Assembly (NCBI RefSeq): GCF_038397775.1
Contig: NZ_CP151650.1
Location: 3,410,001 to 3,474,000 of the forward strand
DNA length: 64,000 nt
Source of the DNA: Pseudomonas sp. RC10
GTDB taxonomy: Bacteria > Pseudomonadota > Gammaproteobacteria > Pseudomonadales > Pseudomonadaceae
Direction: 5' to 3'
The notes under the pieces were generated by a model. That model was not told where the DNA came from. It searched no databases and saw only the letters and a program-made list of their open reading frames with translations. The position numbers and the translations under genes were made by a program. Below are positions 62,431 through 64,000 of the stretch, piece after piece; the first letter of the stretch is position 1; the number at the start of each line of letters is the position of its first letter.

Positions 62431-63197
62431 ACGCAGTGCTGTCCACGCAACGCCCGGAGGCCGCTTCGGTGGGTGAATCGCTTCTGGAAGTCACCGGCCT
62501 CAACGCTTGGTATGGGGCCGCTCAGGTGCTGTACGACCTGAATCTCAACGTCAAACGCGGCGAAGTCGTGACCTTGATGGGCCGCAATGGCGCAGGCAAG
62601 TCCACCACGTTCAAGGCGTTGATGGGCATGCTGGCGCGGCGTCAGGGTGGCATTCACTTCATGGGGCAGGACATCTCGGCCCTGGCGCCGTTTGAGCGGG
62701 CGCGACTGGGGCTTGGGTTCGTCCCTGAAGACCGGCGCGTGTTCACTCACCTGACCGTGACCGAGAACCTGGAAGTGGGGCGTCAGGCCAACCGGCATTG
62801 GCCAGACGGCACCGAGGCGCTGAACTGGACGCCGCAACAACTGTTCGAGTTCTTCCCCAACCTTGGCGCCATGCAAGACCGGCCGGGCGGGCAGATGAGT
62901 GGCGGCGAACAGCAGATGCTGACCGTGGCGCGCACGCTGATGGGCAATCCGTTCCTGATCTTGCTGGATGAGCCGTCAGAAGGGGTCGCGCCGGTGATTG
63001 TCGAGCAGATGGCACACATGATCCTGGCGTTGAAAGCCAAGGGCGCGAGCATTCTGTTGTCCGAGCAAAATTTGCACTTTGCCGGACTCGTATCAGACCG
63101 CGCCTACGTGCTGGAAAAGGGGCTGGTGCGCTATGAGGGCAGCATGTCGGAACTGGCGGCGAACGAGGCGGTGCGCAAGGCCTACCTGACGATGTAG
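62427..63197 (+). CDS. ABC transporter ATP-binding protein (LivF type)
   Basis: The protein has 256 residues. Walker A is GRNGAGKSTT, the signature MSGGEQQML and Walker B ILLDEPSEGVAP. It is the last gene of the transporter operon. No clear terminator is visible in the 63 bp that follow. Confidence 0.95.
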   Translation: MNAVLSTQRPEAASVGESLLEVTGLNAWYGAAQVLYDLNLNVKRGEVVTLMGRNGAGKSTTFKALMGMLARRQGGIHFMGQDISALAPFERARLGLGFVPEDRRVFTHLTVTENLEVGRQANRHWPDGTEALNWTPQQLFEFFPNLGAMQDRPGGQMSGGEQQMLTVARTLMGNPFLILLDEPSEGVAPVIVEQMAHMILALKAKGASILLSEQNLHFAGLVSDRAYVLEKGLVRYEGSMSELAANEAVRKAYLTM

Positions 63198-63260
63198 CCG
63201 GGGAGCGGGGCAGGCGGCCGTGATATTCTCGCGGCTTGTCTGTCCTGTCTGTGGTTTCCC

Positions 63261-63566
63261 ATGAAATACATCCATCAGCGCGAGCACCTCAATGAAGGTG
63301 ACATCGTGGTCATCGAGTCGTCGGGCGTGTGCAACATCCGCCTCATGAGCGACGCCAACTTTCGCAGCTTCAAGAACGGCGGTCGGCACACCTACCACGG
63401 CGGCGCGTTCGACCGCTTTCCGGCGAAAATCATCGTGCCGAGCAGCGGGTTCTGGAACATCACACTGGACACCGTGACCAAACGGGCAATCAGCGTCACG
63501 CGCAAGCCCAACATCAAGCATTCGATCAAGATCGTCAGGCGGTCCGGGGGCGGGTTGCCTCGGTAA
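63261..63566 (+). CDS. DUF1883-family protein
   Basis: The protein has 101 residues. It carries the DUF1883 signature KYIHQREHLNEGDIVVIESS, VCNIRLMSDANF and GRHTYHGGAF. Members are small beta-rich proteins of unknown function. They are often found in Pseudomonas genomes as single genes. No functional link to the transporter genes is evident. Confidence 0.9.
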   Translation: MKYIHQREHLNEGDIVVIESSGVCNIRLMSDANFRSFKNGGRHTYHGGAFDRFPAKIIVPSSGFWNITLDTVTKRAISVTRKPNIKHSIKIVRRSGGGLPR

Positions 63567-63576
63567 GCGTTGTCTT

Positions 63577-63814
63577 CCACAAGGGTGGTGGCGCGGCAAT
63601 GTCTACGGTCCGACGCTGTCCCTGTGGGAGCTGCCGGAGCTGTGCGACGGCCGCGAAAGCGGTGTATCAGGCAACACATCTTCCACTGACCCACCGCTGT
63701 CGCTGCCGTCGTACCTCCGGCGTCTCCCACAAGGGTGGTGGCGCGGCAATGTCTACGGTCCGACGCTGTCCTTGTGGGAGCTGCCGGAGCTGTGCGACGG
63801 CCGCGAAAGCGGTG
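63577..63814. repeat. Tandemly duplicated REP element
   Basis: An 88-bp segment (63577-63664) recurs 150 bp later (63727-63814) with one visible mismatch. Each copy contains CTGCCGGAGCTGTGCGACGG, and an inverted REP arm lies between them near 63695-63730. The 281-bp interval between the DUF1883 gene and the next gene is filled by this array. Confidence 0.92.
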
Positions 63815-63847
63815 GGTCAGACGCAGATGTGTTGTTTGACACACCCA

Positions 63848-64000
63848 CTATTTGGCAATGAACTGCTCACTCACATACGCCGAATAATCCGGCAGCACGC
63901 TTTCAATCTTCCCCTGATCCTTCAAAAACTCCGCCGTCTTGGCAATCGCGGTCACCGTGCCGCCACCCAGCAATTCCGGCGATTTCTGTTCTGCCGCCGT
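63848..64000 (-). CDS. TauA-like sulfonate ABC substrate-binding protein, C-terminus only
   Basis: Minus-strand translation from the right edge gives ~50 residues ending in a TAG at 63848. The tail includes KSPELLGGGTVTAI, AKTAEFLKDQGKI and VLPDYSAYVSEQFIAK. This resembles the C-terminus of taurine or aliphatic-sulfonate binding proteins. Only the end is visible, so the assignment is tentative. Confidence 0.65.
   Translation of the reverse strand, partial: TAAEQKSPELLGGGTVTAIAKTAEFLKDQGKIESVLPDYSAYVSEQFIAK

Overview
The window is high-GC DNA of a Pseudomonas, most likely from the P. syringae / P. viridiflava / P. fluorescens complex. Evidence is the P. syringae-type (Hrp1) type III secretion genes, an OprD porin, OmpR-, LysR- and TetR-type regulators, and several families of REP/REPIN palindromes typical of this genus. 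All assignments come from reading the sequence and from remembered family features; no database search was run.

Layout. 1-12,000: an MscS-like channel (partial), a periplasmic methyl-parathion-hydrolase-like metallo-beta-lactamase, an AraC regulator, a winged-helix/ATPase regulator, a FixJ-type response regulator, a pseudokinase-GAF-histidine kinase hybrid, an HD-family protein, a second AraC regulator, an OprD porin and a LysR regulator. 12,081-29,293: one half of an Hrp1 type III secretion locus. hrpJ-hrcV-hrpQ-hrcN-hrpO-hrpP-hrcQa-hrcQb-hrcR-hrcS-hrcT-hrcU lie on the minus strand. Divergent from them are hrpL (with a sigma-54 promoter), then hrpK, a harpin/lytic transglycosylase gene and the effector hopAA1. 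Two near-perfect hrp boxes (HrpL promoters) are visible. The pilin, inner ring, secretin and hrpRS half is absent from the window. 29,294-49,991: accessory metabolism and regulation: a secreted 13-residue-repeat protein, RidA, a RibD-like reductase, ptrR/sad, a CGNR zinc finger protein, a VOC/tautomerase/hydrolase group, a nitronate monooxygenase, a nitrilase with an MHS-family transporter, and an EmrAB-OMF efflux operon with its TetR regulator.

50,036-51,184 is a Xre/RES toxin-antitoxin pair with a perfect palindromic operator. 51,213-63,197 is a complete-looking catabolic island. It holds a TetR regulator, a Rieske oxygenase with its reductase, a NicC/HpaM-like flavin monooxygenase, NicD-, NicX- and NicF-like enzymes, and a five-domain branched-chain-type ABC importer. 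NicX carries the exact H-x52-H-x-D iron motif and NicF its D-K-C triad, so the lower pathway (2,5-dihydroxypyridine to N-formylmaleamate, maleamate and maleate) is well supported. The upper step, using a Rieske system in place of the molybdenum hydroxylase NicAB, is unusual, and the starting substrate is unknown. AT-rich operator-like elements precede each transcription unit of the island.

The window ends with a DUF1883 protein, a REP duplication and the C-terminus of a TauA-like binding protein.
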